From assembly GCA_903892675.1 (NCBI GenBank), contig CAITJJ010000201.1, positions 1 through 36,537 on the forward strand: a stretch of DNA of 36,537 nucleotides, written 5' to 3'. Below are positions 1 through 8,018 of the stretch, in pieces. The notes beneath the pieces are model-generated. The model did no database searches. It was given only the letters and a program-made list of their open reading frames with translations, and had not been told where the DNA came from. The DNA comes from an uncultured Hyphomicrobiales bacterium. Its GTDB lineage: Bacteria; Pseudomonadota; Alphaproteobacteria; Rhizobiales; Xanthobacteraceae. The position numbers and the translations under genes are program-made. Each line of letters opens with the position of its first letter. The first letter of the stretch is position 1.

Positions 1-890
1 CGCCGAAATATTTCTATGACGGCGCCGGCTCGCAATTGTTCGAGCGCATCACCGAGCAGCCGGAATATTACCCGACGCGCTGCGAGATGCACATCCTGCA
101 GGACAATGCCGCCGATATTGCCAGGCTCATTCCGGCCGGCGCGGCTTTGGTCGAGTTCGGCTCCGGCTCGAACAAGAAGGCGCGCATTCTGCTGGCGGTG
201 GCGCCGTTGCTGGCGGCTTACGTGCCGGTCGATATCTCGGCGGAGATGCTGGAGCAGGAAGCCGACGCTCTGCAACTCGACTTCCCGCGTCTCACTATTC
301 GCCCCGTCGCCGCCGATTTCACGCAAGACTTCGAACTGCCGGAAGAGGCCAAGGCGGCGCCCGTCCGCGTCGGCTTTTTTCCGGGCTCGACCATCGGCAA
401 TTTCGAGCCGCATGAGGCGGCGAACTTCCTGCGCAATGCCGCGAAAATCCTCGGGCCGAATTCCATCCTGATTGTCGGCGCCGACCTCATCAAACCGGTG
501 GATATTCTCAATGCCGCCTATAACGACGCGGCCGGCGTCACTGCCAAGTTCAATCTCAATCTTCTGGTCCGCATCAACCGCGAATTGAACGCCAATTTCA
601 ATCTCGAGACTTTCGAGCATCACGCCTTCTATAACCGCGAACGGCACCGCATCGAGATGCACCTTGCCAGCCTGAAGCGGCAGAAGGTGAAAGTCGCCGG
701 CGAGTGCTTCGACTTCCGCGCCGGCGAGACCATCCACACCGAGAATTCCTACAAATACTCGGTCGAGTCGCTTGGCGCGCTGGCGCGCGGTGTCGGCTGG
801 CAGCCCTCCGGCGTCTGGACGGACAGCAAGAAATATTTTTCGATCCAGGCCTTCGCGCTGGCGCCCGACGCGCCGGCGCTTAAGCCCTGA
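1..890 (+). CDS. egtD: EgtD-like L-histidine N-alpha-methyltransferase (5' truncated by window edge)
   Basis: This is a SAM-dependent methyltransferase of the EgtD family (DUF2260), expected to trimethylate histidine to hercynine, the first step of ergothioneine synthesis in the cytoplasm. The first complete codon is at base 3 and 295 residues are visible, so only the extreme N-terminus is missing. The visible part opens with the family signature (KYFYDGAGSQLFE, then PEYYPTR). A SAM-binding loop (VEFGSGSNKKAR) follows near visible residues 50-60 and FFPGSTIGNF near 125. Known EgtD proteins are about 320 residues, which fits. The partner EgtB would be expected upstream, outside the window. Two small hairpins follow the stop (905-921 and 932-950). 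Family assignment is strong. The exact substrate is inferred from the family. Confidence 0.88.
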   Translation, partial: PKYFYDGAGSQLFERITEQPEYYPTRCEMHILQDNAADIARLIPAGAALVEFGSGSNKKARILLAVAPLLAAYVPVDISAEMLEQEADALQLDFPRLTIRPVAADFTQDFELPEEAKAAPVRVGFFPGSTIGNFEPHEAANFLRNAAKILGPNSILIVGADLIKPVDILNAAYNDAAGVTAKFNLNLLVRINRELNANFNLETFEHHAFYNRERHRIEMHLASLKRQKVKVAGECFDFRAGETIHTENSYKYSVESLGALARGVGWQPSGVWTDSKKYFSIQAFALAPDAPALKP

Positions 891-904
891 GTCTGCGGGC
901 TGAA

Positions 905-950
905 ATTTCGCAATCCGAAATAGCCGGCAAGGGACGCGGGTGCCGCGTCC
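905..950 (+). terminator. Two consecutive hairpins after the egtD-like gene, possible terminator
   Basis: The first hairpin pairs ATTTCG (905-910) with CGAAAT (916-921) over a 5-nt loop. The second pairs GGACGCGG (932-939) with CCGCGTCC (943-950) over a 3-nt loop, perfectly. Only a short pyrimidine run follows (GCCTTTCC), with no clear T-tract. An intrinsic terminator is plausible but not certain. Confidence 0.4.
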
Positions 951-1039
951 GCCTTTCCGTGCGCGCCAGTGTGCGCTAAGTCATGCGCCCGCCCGCCGCG
1001 TCAGGCCGGGCCGCATTATTCAGGCGAGACAGGACCACC

Positions 1040-1912
1040 ATGAAAATCGTCAATTTCCAGACCAATAACGACATCCGCATGGGCGTCGTCGATGGCGGCA
1101 CCGTCATCGACGTGCAGGCGGTCGACGCCTCGCTGCCGAACCAACTCGGCGATTTCCTGCGCGCCAATGGCGACATGAAGGCTCTGGCCGAGATCGCCAA
1201 AAAGGCGCCGGCGTCCGCGCGCCTGCCGCTGGCCGGCTTGACCTTCGCCATGCCGGTCGTCAATCCCGGCAAGATCATTTGTCTGGGCCTGAACTATCTC
1301 GATCACGTCAAGGAAGGCAATTACAAGGACAACATCCCGAAGTACCAGAGCATCTTCTTCCGCGTGCTGACGTCGATGGCGGCGCATGGCCAGCCGCTCA
1401 TCCGGCCGAAGACGTCGATCCAGTTCGATTACGAAGCCGAACTCGTCGTCATTATCGGCAAGCGCGCCCGGCACCTGACGCTGGAAAATGCCGTTGACTG
1501 CATCGCCGGCTATTCCTGCGGCATGGAAGGCTCGATCCGCGAATATCAGCGTCACACCACGCAGTGGGGCATGGGCAAGAATTTCGACCAGACCGGCAGT
1601 GTCGGCCCGTGGATGGTCACCGCCGACGAACTGCCGCGCGGCGCCAAGGGCCTCAAGATCGAGAGTCGCCTCAACGGCACCATGATGCAGTCGTCGAACA
1701 CCGACCACTTCATGTTCCCGGTCGCCGAGTCGCTGGTCTATCTCACCGAAGGCATGACCTTGGAGCCGGGTGATATCCTGTTCACCGGCACGCCGTCCGG
1801 CGTCGGTCACGCGCGCAAGCCGGAGCCGGTGTGGATGAAGGCCGGCGACACGATCGAGGTCGAGATCGAAGGCGTTGGCCTTCTGACCAATCCGATAGCC
1901 GACGAGAAGTAG
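1040..1912 (+). CDS. Fumarylacetoacetate hydrolase (FAH) family protein
   Basis: A 290-residue member of the FAH superfamily. These are metal-dependent C-C hydrolases, isomerases or decarboxylases acting on ring-cleavage products such as fumarylpyruvate or 2-hydroxyhepta-2,4-dienedioate. The core starts near residue 75 with PGKIICLGLNY. Metal ligands are expected at Glu132 and Glu134 (FDYEAELVVIIG) and Glu163 (GYSCGMEGSIREYQ). The last position is usually Asp in the family, but Glu occurs in the HpcE-like branch. GDILFTGTPSGVG closes the fold. The start at 1040 follows a GAGACAGGA ribosome site; an upstream ATG at 983 is in frame but has no ribosome site. It heads a run with a Bug receptor and an FMN reductase. 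With the bicupin dioxygenase at 8019 it would suit a gentisate-type pathway, but that link is inference. Confidence 0.85.
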   Translation: MKIVNFQTNNDIRMGVVDGGTVIDVQAVDASLPNQLGDFLRANGDMKALAEIAKKAPASARLPLAGLTFAMPVVNPGKIICLGLNYLDHVKEGNYKDNIPKYQSIFFRVLTSMAAHGQPLIRPKTSIQFDYEAELVVIIGKRARHLTLENAVDCIAGYSCGMEGSIREYQRHTTQWGMGKNFDQTGSVGPWMVTADELPRGAKGLKIESRLNGTMMQSSNTDHFMFPVAESLVYLTEGMTLEPGDILFTGTPSGVGHARKPEPVWMKAGDTIEVEIEGVGLLTNPIADEK

Positions 1913-1920
1913 AGCTATTT

Positions 1921-1947
1921 CCCTCCCCCGCGAAGCGGCGGGGAGGG
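1921..1947 (+). repeat. Strong GC hairpin between FAH gene and Bug receptor gene
   Basis: CCCTCCCC then CGC (1921-1931) pairs with GCG and GGGGAGGG (1935-1947), with a 3-nt GAA loop and a 2-nt bulge on the right arm. There is no T-tract after it. It may be a REP-like element or may limit read-through or protect the upstream mRNA. The role cannot be told from the sequence. Confidence 0.45.
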
Positions 1948-2033
1948 TCCCCCGTTGACTCTTGTCCCGTGTCCGCCTTCCCTGTTCGACAATAAAACGC
2001 GGCCAGCAAGGCACGCCAACAGGGGAGGATGTT

Positions 2034-3005
2034 ATGCAGCGCTCGTTCGTGGCGGCGGCCTTGGCTGCCGCGTTTATTGGCGCCACCGTCGCACCGGCCG
2101 CGGCCCAATGGCCGAATGACCGGCCGATCCGCCTGATCGTCGGCTTCGGAGCCGGCGGCGGCACCGACATCGTCGCGCGCATCGTCGCCCAGCCTTTGTC
2201 CGAGTTGCTGAAACAGTCGGTGGTGGTCGAGAACAAGCCGGGCGCCGGCGGCTCGATCGCTTCCGGCGAAGTCGCCCGCGCGGCCAAGGACGGATACACC
2301 GCCACCATGATCTCGACCGGCCATACGGTCGGCGCGGCGATGCTCAAGAACGTACCTTATGACGCTGTGAAAGATTTCGCGCCGGTCGGCCTGGTCGCCA
2401 ACTCCGCCTTCGTCATCGTCGCCAACAAGGACTTCGCCGCCAACGACATCAAGGGTCTGGTGGCACTCGCCAAGGCCAGCCCGGGTAAACTGAATTTTGC
2501 CAGCGTCGGCATCGGCTCGACCCAGCACATTGCCGGCGAACTGCTGGTGCAGTCGGCCGGTATCGAGGTCAAGCACATCCCCTATCGCGGCTCGCCCGCT
2601 TTGGTCGCCGCGTTGCTCGCCGGCCAAGTCGACTACGGCGTCGAGACTTTCCAGGCGGTGCAGGGTCAGGTGCAGGGCGGCACATTGAAGTTGCTGGCGG
2701 TCGGCGGTGCGACCCGGCTCGCGGCCGTGCCCAACGTTCCGACCGTCGCCGAATCCGGCGTGCCCGGTTACGTCGTCAGCGGTTGGTATGGCTTTGCCTA
2801 TCCCGCCGGCACGCCGCAAGCCATCGTCGACAAGACCAATGCCGCGTTGAAAACGGTGCTGGCCCAGCCGGACGTGCGCGACCGGTTGAGCAACGCCGGC
2901 GCCACGGCCTCGATATCGACGCCCGCCGAGTTCGGCACGCTGCTTGCCGAAGAGGTTGCCAAATGGAAAGCGGTGCGCGACAAGGCCGGGCTTGAGCCGC
3001 AATAA
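2034..3005 (+). CDS. Bug/TctC-family periplasmic solute receptor
   Basis: A 323-residue extracytoplasmic binding protein of the Bug family, the receptor component of tripartite tricarboxylate transporters. It binds carboxylates or related small acids in the periplasm. A Sec signal peptide spans about residues 1-24 (hydrophobic stretch ending APAAA before QWPND). Family hallmarks follow: PIRLIVGFGAGGGTD near residue 32, VVENKPGAGGSIA near 65, and the IPYRGSPAL loop near 182. The start at 2034 is chosen because AGGGGAGG (2021-2028) sits just upstream. No TctA or TctB membrane gene occurs in the window, so it is an orphan receptor, as is common where these receptors have multiplied. Co-orientation with FAH hydrolase and FMN reductase suggests it captures their pathway's substrate (inference). 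Confidence 0.88.
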   Translation: MQRSFVAAALAAAFIGATVAPAAAQWPNDRPIRLIVGFGAGGGTDIVARIVAQPLSELLKQSVVVENKPGAGGSIASGEVARAAKDGYTATMISTGHTVGAAMLKNVPYDAVKDFAPVGLVANSAFVIVANKDFAANDIKGLVALAKASPGKLNFASVGIGSTQHIAGELLVQSAGIEVKHIPYRGSPALVAALLAGQVDYGVETFQAVQGQVQGGTLKLLAVGGATRLAAVPNVPTVAESGVPGYVVSGWYGFAYPAGTPQAIVDKTNAALKTVLAQPDVRDRLSNAGATASISTPAEFGTLLAEEVAKWKAVRDKAGLEPQ

Positions 3006-3049
3006 AACGCCGGCGATCCGGCGCGGCGGCACAAAGGGAAGAGGACGAA

Positions 3050-3616
3050 ATGGCCGAACAGTTGAAGATTGTCGCGATCTGCGGCTCGCTGCGCAAAGGT
3101 TCGTACAACGCCGCGCTCGTGCGGGCGCTGCCGGGCCTGGCGCCGCCGGAACTCAAGATCGTGGAGGCGCCGTCCTATGCCGGCTTCCCGATCTACAATG
3201 ATGATGTGCGGGCCGCCTCCGGCGCGCCGGCCGATGTCGAAGCCTTCGCGGCGGCAATCCGCTCAGCCGACGGCGTTATCGTCGTGTCGCCGGAATATAA
3301 CTGGTCGATCCCCGGCGGCCTGAAGAACGCCATCGATTGGGTCTCCAAGCTCAAGGACGTGCCGTTCAAGAACAAGCCGGTGGCGTTGCAGTCGGCGTCG
3401 GGCGGTCAGATGGGCGGCGGCCGCATGCAGTATCATCTCCGCATGGCGCTCGAGTCGATCGAAGCCCAGATGTTCCTCAAGCCGGAAGTCTTCGTCAATT
3501 TCGCCGCGAAGAAGATCGACGAAAAGACCGGCGCAATCACCGACGACGCTGTGAACGACATCATCAAGCAGCAACTGGCGGCCTTTGCCAAGTTCGTGGC
3601 AAGGGTAAAGGTCTAG
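3050..3616 (+). CDS. NAD(P)H-dependent FMN reductase (flavodoxin-like fold)
   Basis: A 188-residue flavoprotein of the NADPH-dependent FMN reductase family (ChrR/YieF/ArsH-like). It reduces FMN or quinones with NAD(P)H in the cytoplasm. The phosphate-binding loop is CGSLRKGSYN near residues 10-19. The flavin-contacting segment is SPEYNWSIPGGLKNAIDW near residues 80-97, and SASGGQMGG lies near 115. The length is typical. A ribosome site, GGGAAGAGGA, precedes the ATG. It starts 44 bp after the Bug receptor gene and the run ends at a clear terminator. It could supply reduced flavin to an oxygenase or act as a quinone reductase. The convergent neighbour is another flavoenzyme. Confidence 0.88.
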   Translation: MAEQLKIVAICGSLRKGSYNAALVRALPGLAPPELKIVEAPSYAGFPIYNDDVRAASGAPADVEAFAAAIRSADGVIVVSPEYNWSIPGGLKNAIDWVSKLKDVPFKNKPVALQSASGGQMGGGRMQYHLRMALESIEAQMFLKPEVFVNFAAKKIDEKTGAITDDAVNDIIKQQLAAFAKFVARVKV

Positions 3617-3643
3617 TCGGCGCGCCAGCGCGACGCCGAAGCG

Positions 3644-3677
3644 AAAACGGCCGGGCAGATGCCCGGCCGTTTTTTTT
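3644..3677. terminator. Bidirectional intrinsic terminator
   Basis: AACGGCCGGGC pairs perfectly with GCCCGGCCGTT across an AGAT loop (3657-3660). A T-tract follows on the right and an A-run flanks the left arm, so it can work in both directions. It lies between convergent genes ending at 3616 and 3699. Confidence 0.92.
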
Positions 3678-3698
3678 GCGTTTTCGGTGTGCGGCGGA

Positions 3699-4811
3699 TC
3701 ACGCCGCCGGCTTGTAGCCCGGAAAGATCATCGGCCGCAGTTTGGGATGCGCCGGCGTCATGCGCGGCACGATCGGCGGTTCGGCGCCGATTTCCATCGC
3801 CGCGTGGATCGGCCAGCGCGGGTCGTACATCGCGCCGCGCGCCAGCGCCACCATGTCGGTCTTGCCGGCGGCGATCATGTCCTCGGCTTCGCGCGCGTTT
3901 GTGATCAGGCCGACCGACATCGTCGGCATGCCGGTCGCTTTTTTGACGGCTTCGGCGAAGGGCACATTGAAATTCGGCGCGAATGGAATTTTCTGCCGTG
4001 AATCGAGCTGCCCCGATGACACGTCCATGTAGTCGCAGCCGAGGCTTTTAAGTTCCTGCGCGAATTTGATGGTGTCTTCGATCGTGGTGCCGCCGTCGAC
4101 CCAGTCGACCGCGGAAACGCGGATGCCGATCGGTTTGTCCTTCGGCCATGCCGCGCGGATCGCCGCGAACACTTCCAGCGGATAGCGCATGCGCTTCTCG
4201 AGGCTGCCGCCGTATTCGTCGGTGCGCTGGTTCGACAGCGGCGACAGAAACTGATGCAGCAGATAGCCGTGCGCGGCGTGCAGTTCGAGCAGGTCATAGC
4301 CGGCCCGCTCGGCCCGCTTGACCGACGCGACATAGTCGTCGAGCGTCGACTTCAACTCGTCCTTGGTCATGGCGCGCGGCACGTGCCAGGTCGGATCGTA
4401 GGGAATGGCGGACGGCGCGAGCGTCTCCCAGGCGCCTTCTTCCTTGCTCAGCGGCGTGCCGCCCATCGCCGGCGGCTTGGTCGAGCCCTTGCGGCCGGCG
4501 TGGCCGATCTGCAGGCCGTGCTTGGACGGTCCGTATTGCTTGGCGAAATCGAGAACGCGCTTGATCGATTTTTCGTTTTCATCCGAATAAAGCCCGGCGC
4601 ATTTCAGCGAAATCCGGCCGACCGGATTGATATCGGTCATCTCGGCGATGATCAGCCCGAACCCGCCCAGCACGAACTGGCCGATATGCATGATGTGCCA
4701 GTCATTGGCGTTGCCGTCGGTGGAATTGTACTGGCACATCGGCGACACCACGGCGCGGTTCGGCACAGTGAGACCGCGCAGCGTGATGGGAGAAAACAGA
4801 GCACTAGCCAT
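3699..4811 (-). CDS. NADH:flavin oxidoreductase, old yellow enzyme family (YqjM-like)
   Basis: A 370-residue FMN-dependent ene-reductase of the YqjM-like (class II) old-yellow-enzyme branch. It reduces activated C=C bonds of enones or maleimides with NAD(P)H. The TIM barrel begins at residue 6. Cys26 in SPMCQY matches the redox-tuning cysteine of YqjM. HAGRKG (about 104-109) and LLELHAAHGYLLHQF (about 172-186) supply flavin and substrate contacts, and NQRTDEYGGSLEKR follows. The C-terminal SVGLI and ALARGAMYDPRWP segments bind FMN phosphate. AAGGAA lies upstream of the ATG. A DoxX-like gene begins 39 bp downstream on the same strand. The physiological substrate is unknown. Confidence 0.92.
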   Translation of the reverse strand: MASALFSPITLRGLTVPNRAVVSPMCQYNSTDGNANDWHIMHIGQFVLGGFGLIIAEMTDINPVGRISLKCAGLYSDENEKSIKRVLDFAKQYGPSKHGLQIGHAGRKGSTKPPAMGGTPLSKEEGAWETLAPSAIPYDPTWHVPRAMTKDELKSTLDDYVASVKRAERAGYDLLELHAAHGYLLHQFLSPLSNQRTDEYGGSLEKRMRYPLEVFAAIRAAWPKDKPIGIRVSAVDWVDGGTTIEDTIKFAQELKSLGCDYMDVSSGQLDSRQKIPFAPNFNVPFAEAVKKATGMPTMSVGLITNAREAEDMIAAGKTDMVALARGAMYDPRWPIHAAMEIGAEPPIVPRMTPAHPKLRPMIFPGYKPAA

Positions 4812-4850
4812 TTGTGGATTTCCTTTTGAACGAGAAGGCGAGGGGCGTGT

Positions 4851-5234
4851 TTACATGCCTATGCGATAGGCGTGCATGGCGACGACCAGACAGCAGATCG
4901 CCCAGAACACGCAGAATTCGATGCCGCCGATGACCCAGATCCATTTGCGGGTCAGCTTGTAGGTCGCCGCCGCCGCCACCATCAGGTGGATGAAGCCGAT
5001 GAACCCGAAGAACCAGGTGTAGATCCCGAAAAACAGCGTGACGAACAACACGCTTTCGATGGCGCCGGCCAGATACATCCAGAATTTCGGCGGCTTGAAG
5101 CCGACATCGACGTAGAATTGCAGCGCCTGCGGCACGGTGAATTTGGCGATGATGTGCGGGATCAGAAACAGCGCGCAGATGATGCGCAGGATGTTGAACT
5201 CGTTCAGCAGATTGAACTTGTCGGCAAACGACAT
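4851..5234 (-). CDS. DoxX-like small integral membrane protein
   Basis: A protein of about 127 residues with four predicted membrane helices: ILRIICALFLIPHIIAKF, then FWMYLAGAIESVLFVTLFF, WFFGFIGFIHLMVAAA and IWVIGGIEFCVFWAICCLV. The layout is that of DoxX-type proteins, whose members are often linked to quinone or redox chemistry. The start at 5234 is favoured because GGGGG lies 8 nt upstream of that ATG. In-frame ATGs at 5246 and 5312 would add hydrophilic residues and lack a good site. It lies 39 bp beyond the old-yellow-enzyme start and probably belongs to a separate or upstream-promoted unit that runs into that gene. The function is not known, and the DoxX assignment is from topology and general similarity. 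Confidence 0.7.
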   Translation of the reverse strand: MSFADKFNLLNEFNILRIICALFLIPHIIAKFTVPQALQFYVDVGFKPPKFWMYLAGAIESVLFVTLFFGIYTWFFGFIGFIHLMVAAAATYKLTRKWIWVIGGIEFCVFWAICCLVVAMHAYRIGM

Positions 5235-5396
5235 TCTGGCCCCCATATCCGATGCGTTTTTATACCCCAACCGGGCGGTCGGGAAACTTACACTTATTTG
5301 CATGTTCGCCAAGGCCGCCTATCCAGGCAGACACCGAACGGCGGCCGGCAGCCCTCCGTCGGCACTGAATATTATGACCGCGCGGCGGAGAGACGC

Positions 5397-5424
5397 TGTG
5401 AAATAGCTGCCTATCCGATATAAT
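5397..5424 (+). promoter_or_regulatory. Candidate sigma70 promoter of the lipase-like gene
   Basis: An exact consensus -10 hexamer TATAAT lies at 5419-5424, 44 bp before the ATG at 5469. The matching -35 is weak (TGTGAA at 5397-5402 with a 16-bp spacer). Exact TATAAT is rare in this GC-rich window. Confidence 0.45.
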
Positions 5425-5468
5425 CTGTCGCCCGCTTCCACTGAAACTGCTTCAGGGAGTATTGTCCT

Positions 5469-6347
5469 ATGTTCAGGTTCGGGATTCTTTTGCTCATTCA
5501 TGTTGTTTTTTGCTCGACGGCAAATGCCCAGGCGAGCCTGGAGCACGTGAGCGCCCGTTCCTGCACGGCCCCGTGCGCCGCCGTCGCGGTGATATTCATT
5601 CACGGGCTGACGGGCTCGGCCGAGACCTGGGTGCATTCGGCATCGGGGCAATCGTTTCCGAAGATGCTGGCCGATGACCCGCAAGTAAAGGACGCGATCG
5701 ACGTTTACGTGCTCAATTACGAATCGCTTTGGAATAGCGGGCCGCCGATCGTGGAGGTCACCAGAGCGGTTGCCGGACAACTCGATACGTTGCTCAACGA
5801 CAAGCGCTATTCAAAGGTCGTGTTTGTCGCTCACAGTCTCGGCGGCAATATTGCGAACGAATATTTGGCCCATGTAGCGTTACGTTTCGGGCACGCCGCG
5901 CTTTCCCGCTTTCGTCTGGTGATGACGCTGGGAACGCCCTTCAGGGGCTCGTCCCTCGCCGGACTGGCCGGTCTCTACGGCGGCAACCAGCAAATTCGCT
6001 CTTTGCTGGACATCCGAAAGAACGATTTTCTCCAGTTGTTGCAGGAATCGCGCGGCGACTATCTCAAAAAGAAGGTCAACCACCAATGCGCCGCGCTCGA
6101 TTTCGACGCGGGATTTGAGACGCAGCGGGTTGGGCCCTCGCTTGTCGTCGACAAGGAAAGCGCCACGGCGGGGGCGACGAGATCGCAAGGGTTCAACAAG
6201 AACCACATCGATCTGGCGAAGCCGGCAAACCGCCAGGACGAAGTCTACCTTTGGGTCAAAGGTGAAATTGGAAATTGCGTCGCCGGGCCGCGCTGTGCGG
6301 CGGCAGCCACACCCGGGCCGATTTGCCTTGTCGGCGATTTTCTCTGA
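5469..6347 (+). CDS. Secreted alpha/beta-hydrolase, PGAP1/lipase-like
   Basis: A 292-residue protein with a Sec signal peptide (residues 1-20, ending TANA before Q), so it acts in the periplasm or outside. The fold is alpha/beta-hydrolase. VIFIHGLTGSAETW (about 42-55) is the oxyanion region and VAHSLGGN holds the nucleophile Ser123. A late NHIDLAKPANR provides the likely catalytic His. This arrangement matches PGAP1-like and lipase-type esterases. Several cysteines outside the signal (RSCTAPC near the N-terminus, NHQC, and three in the last 30 residues) suggest disulfides. The start at 5469 has CAGGGAG upstream. It stands alone between a divergent and a convergent gene. Base composition looks somewhat less GC-rich than its neighbours, judged by eye. 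The substrate is unknown. Confidence 0.78.
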   Translation: MFRFGILLLIHVVFCSTANAQASLEHVSARSCTAPCAAVAVIFIHGLTGSAETWVHSASGQSFPKMLADDPQVKDAIDVYVLNYESLWNSGPPIVEVTRAVAGQLDTLLNDKRYSKVVFVAHSLGGNIANEYLAHVALRFGHAALSRFRLVMTLGTPFRGSSLAGLAGLYGGNQQIRSLLDIRKNDFLQLLQESRGDYLKKKVNHQCAALDFDAGFETQRVGPSLVVDKESATAGATRSQGFNKNHIDLAKPANRQDEVYLWVKGEIGNCVAGPRCAAAATPGPICLVGDFL

Positions 6348-6396
6348 AACGCCGGCGCGGGCTTGGCGGCCGCCATCGACGCCGGGCCGTCGCCCG

Positions 6397-7011
6397 TTAA
6401 ATCTTCTTCCCCTTCAGCCAGGCGTCGCCCATGGCATAAAGCTTGTCGAGCGGCGGACCATCGAGCCCCGGCAACTCGTCCTTGATCTTGTAGCCGATCC
6501 GGCTCTGCAAATAGCCGAGGTGACGGTACCCTTCTGGGAACTGGGCCAGGAGCTTCTTGTCGAGCTTGAGCACGGCGCCCGGCTCGACCGGATCGATGCG
6601 GTCGCGCTCATAGGCGAGACGCCGCAGCACGATGCCCCAGCGGACCTTGCCTTTGGCGTCCTTGCGCTTTTCCAGAAAATCGTAAAACCGGCCAGAGCAG
6701 ACGACGTCGCATAGAACGCCCTCGACCGCGGCGCGCTGGGTGATGGTCATCTTGGTCTGCGCGATGGCGCGCTTGCCCTTGATGTCGATACTCATGCCGC
6801 CGAGCATATGGGCGATGCGCACACCTTTGTCGTAGCCCTGCTGGCTGACCTTGATGAACTCTTCATAGGAGCCCTGAAACCAGGTCGCCCACATCTGCCC
6901 GTCTTTGTGCCAGACGGTGCGGAAACGGTCCCACAGCCGCGCGTCGCGCCACAGCGCCCAGTTCTCGATCAGCGCGCGGATGTCGGCCTGGTCCTTGGCA
7001 TCGCTCGGCAT
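6397..7011 (-). CDS. SnoaL-like/NTF2-like fold protein
   Basis: A 204-residue cytoplasmic protein whose first 130 residues look like the cone-shaped NTF2/SnoaL fold. It opens with DQADIRALIENWALWRDARLW and continues with WHKDGQMWATWFQGSYEEF. Members include polyketide cyclases, dehydratases and small aromatic-pathway enzymes. The C-terminal 70 residues (FPEGYRHLGYLQSRIGY onward) are an extension typical of longer SnoaL_4-like proteins. GGGAGGTT sits upstream of the ATG at 7011. It is divergent from a short-chain dehydrogenase gene, with 84 bp between starts, which suggests shared regulation. The reaction is not determinable. Confidence 0.72.
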   Translation of the reverse strand: MPSDAKDQADIRALIENWALWRDARLWDRFRTVWHKDGQMWATWFQGSYEEFIKVSQQGYDKGVRIAHMLGGMSIDIKGKRAIAQTKMTITQRAAVEGVLCDVVCSGRFYDFLEKRKDAKGKVRWGIVLRRLAYERDRIDPVEPGAVLKLDKKLLAQFPEGYRHLGYLQSRIGYKIKDELPGLDGPPLDKLYAMGDAWLKGKKI

Positions 7012-7033
7012 GGTAACCTCCCTGAACCCGATC

Positions 7034-7061
7034 TTGTGCCGGGCGTCGATGGCTTTATACA
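7034..7061 (+). promoter_or_regulatory. Candidate promoter for the SDR gene in the 84-bp divergent spacer
   Basis: TTGTGC (7034-7039) and TATACA (7056-7061) are separated by 16 bp and lie 35 bp before the ATG at 7096. Both hexamers are imperfect matches to sigma70 consensus. Confidence 0.33.
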
Positions 7062-7095
7062 CGAGCGGGATAAAAGTCGCTTCAGGAGGATACGC

Positions 7096-7875
7096 ATGAC
7101 CAGTTCGAAGGGCACCCGTCTGGCCGGCAAGACCGCCATCGTCACCGGCGGCGCCAAGGGCATCGGCCGGCATTATTCGGAAGCGCTGGCGGCGCAGGGC
7201 GCGCGCGTCATGATCGCCGATATCGCCGACGGCAAGGACGTGGCGGCGGAAATCGTCAAGGCGCATGGCGAAGGCGCGGCGGTCAGCGCCACTTTCGACG
7301 TGGCCGATGAAGCCTCTGTGAAGAAGCTGGTGGCAGAAACGATCAAGCAACTCGGCAAGATCGATATCCTGGTCAATAACGCGGCGGTCTATTCGACCTT
7401 GAAGCCGCGCAATTTCGATGAGTGGGATACCGAGACCTGGGACAACGTCATGGGCGTGAACGTGCGCGGACCGTGGCTGATGGTGCGCCATGTTGCGCCG
7501 CACATGAAGGCGCAAGGCTCCGGCAAGATCATCAATATCGGCTCGGGCACTTTCTATAAAGGCGTGCCGCGCATGCTGCCTTATGTCGTGTCCAAGGGCG
7601 CCATCATCGCGCTGACGCGCTCGCTGTCGCGCGAACTGGGCGCCTTTGGCATTGCCGTCAACACATTGTCGCCGGGCTTCATCTTGTCCGACACCGGCCT
7701 GGTGAATTCCCAGCACGTCGAGGAAGAACGCATCCCGGTGCGCAACAGCCGCGCCTTCAAGCGCGACGCCTATCCGGAGGATCTGCTCGGCACGCTGGTG
7801 TACCTGTGCAGCAATGACAGCGATTTCGTCACCGGCCAGTCACTGATGGTGGACGGCGGCTCGGTCAATAATTAG
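7096..7875 (+). CDS. Short-chain dehydrogenase/reductase (SDR)
   Basis: A 259-residue classical SDR that uses NAD(P) to oxidise or reduce an alcohol or ketone in the cytoplasm. The nucleotide-binding glycine motif TGGAKGIG is at about residues 17-24 and NNAAV is near 93. The catalytic set is Ser150, Tyr163 and Lys167, in INIGSGT and PYVVSKGA. The C-terminal FVTGQSLMVDGGS is typical. The start is fixed by AGGAGGA (7084-7090). The frame is open upstream to 6808, but those residues only mirror the opposite gene. It is followed after 143 bp by the bicupin dioxygenase gene in the same direction, so a shared catabolic role is plausible. The substrate is unknown. Confidence 0.92.
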   Translation: MTSSKGTRLAGKTAIVTGGAKGIGRHYSEALAAQGARVMIADIADGKDVAAEIVKAHGEGAAVSATFDVADEASVKKLVAETIKQLGKIDILVNNAAVYSTLKPRNFDEWDTETWDNVMGVNVRGPWLMVRHVAPHMKAQGSGKIINIGSGTFYKGVPRMLPYVVSKGAIIALTRSLSRELGAFGIAVNTLSPGFILSDTGLVNSQHVEEERIPVRNSRAFKRDAYPEDLLGTLVYLCSNDSDFVTGQSLMVDGGSVNN

Positions 7876-8018
7876 TTACATAAAGTGGGCCAGGGACAGC
7901 CATTCGGCAGGCGCGCGGCCGCCCCGTATTGGCGCCTGTTTCGCCGGGCGTTGATATGCGCTATAAAGTTACAAATTGAACTATCGGCTTTCCAAGAAAC
8001 GTTTCCAAGGAGCATCAC

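Noticed and set aside
1526-1528. Glu163 in the FAH protein in place of the usual metal-binding Asp
   Set aside because: The segment GMEGSIREYQ resembles the Glu-containing form seen in HpcE-like members, so it is probably a normal subgroup variant rather than a broken site.
1016-2347. Long minus-strand open frame across the FAH gene and the Bug receptor start
   Set aside because: It lies opposite two well-supported genes and its translation is rich in Arg, Ala, Asp and His with no family motif. This is typical of antisense frames in GC-rich DNA.
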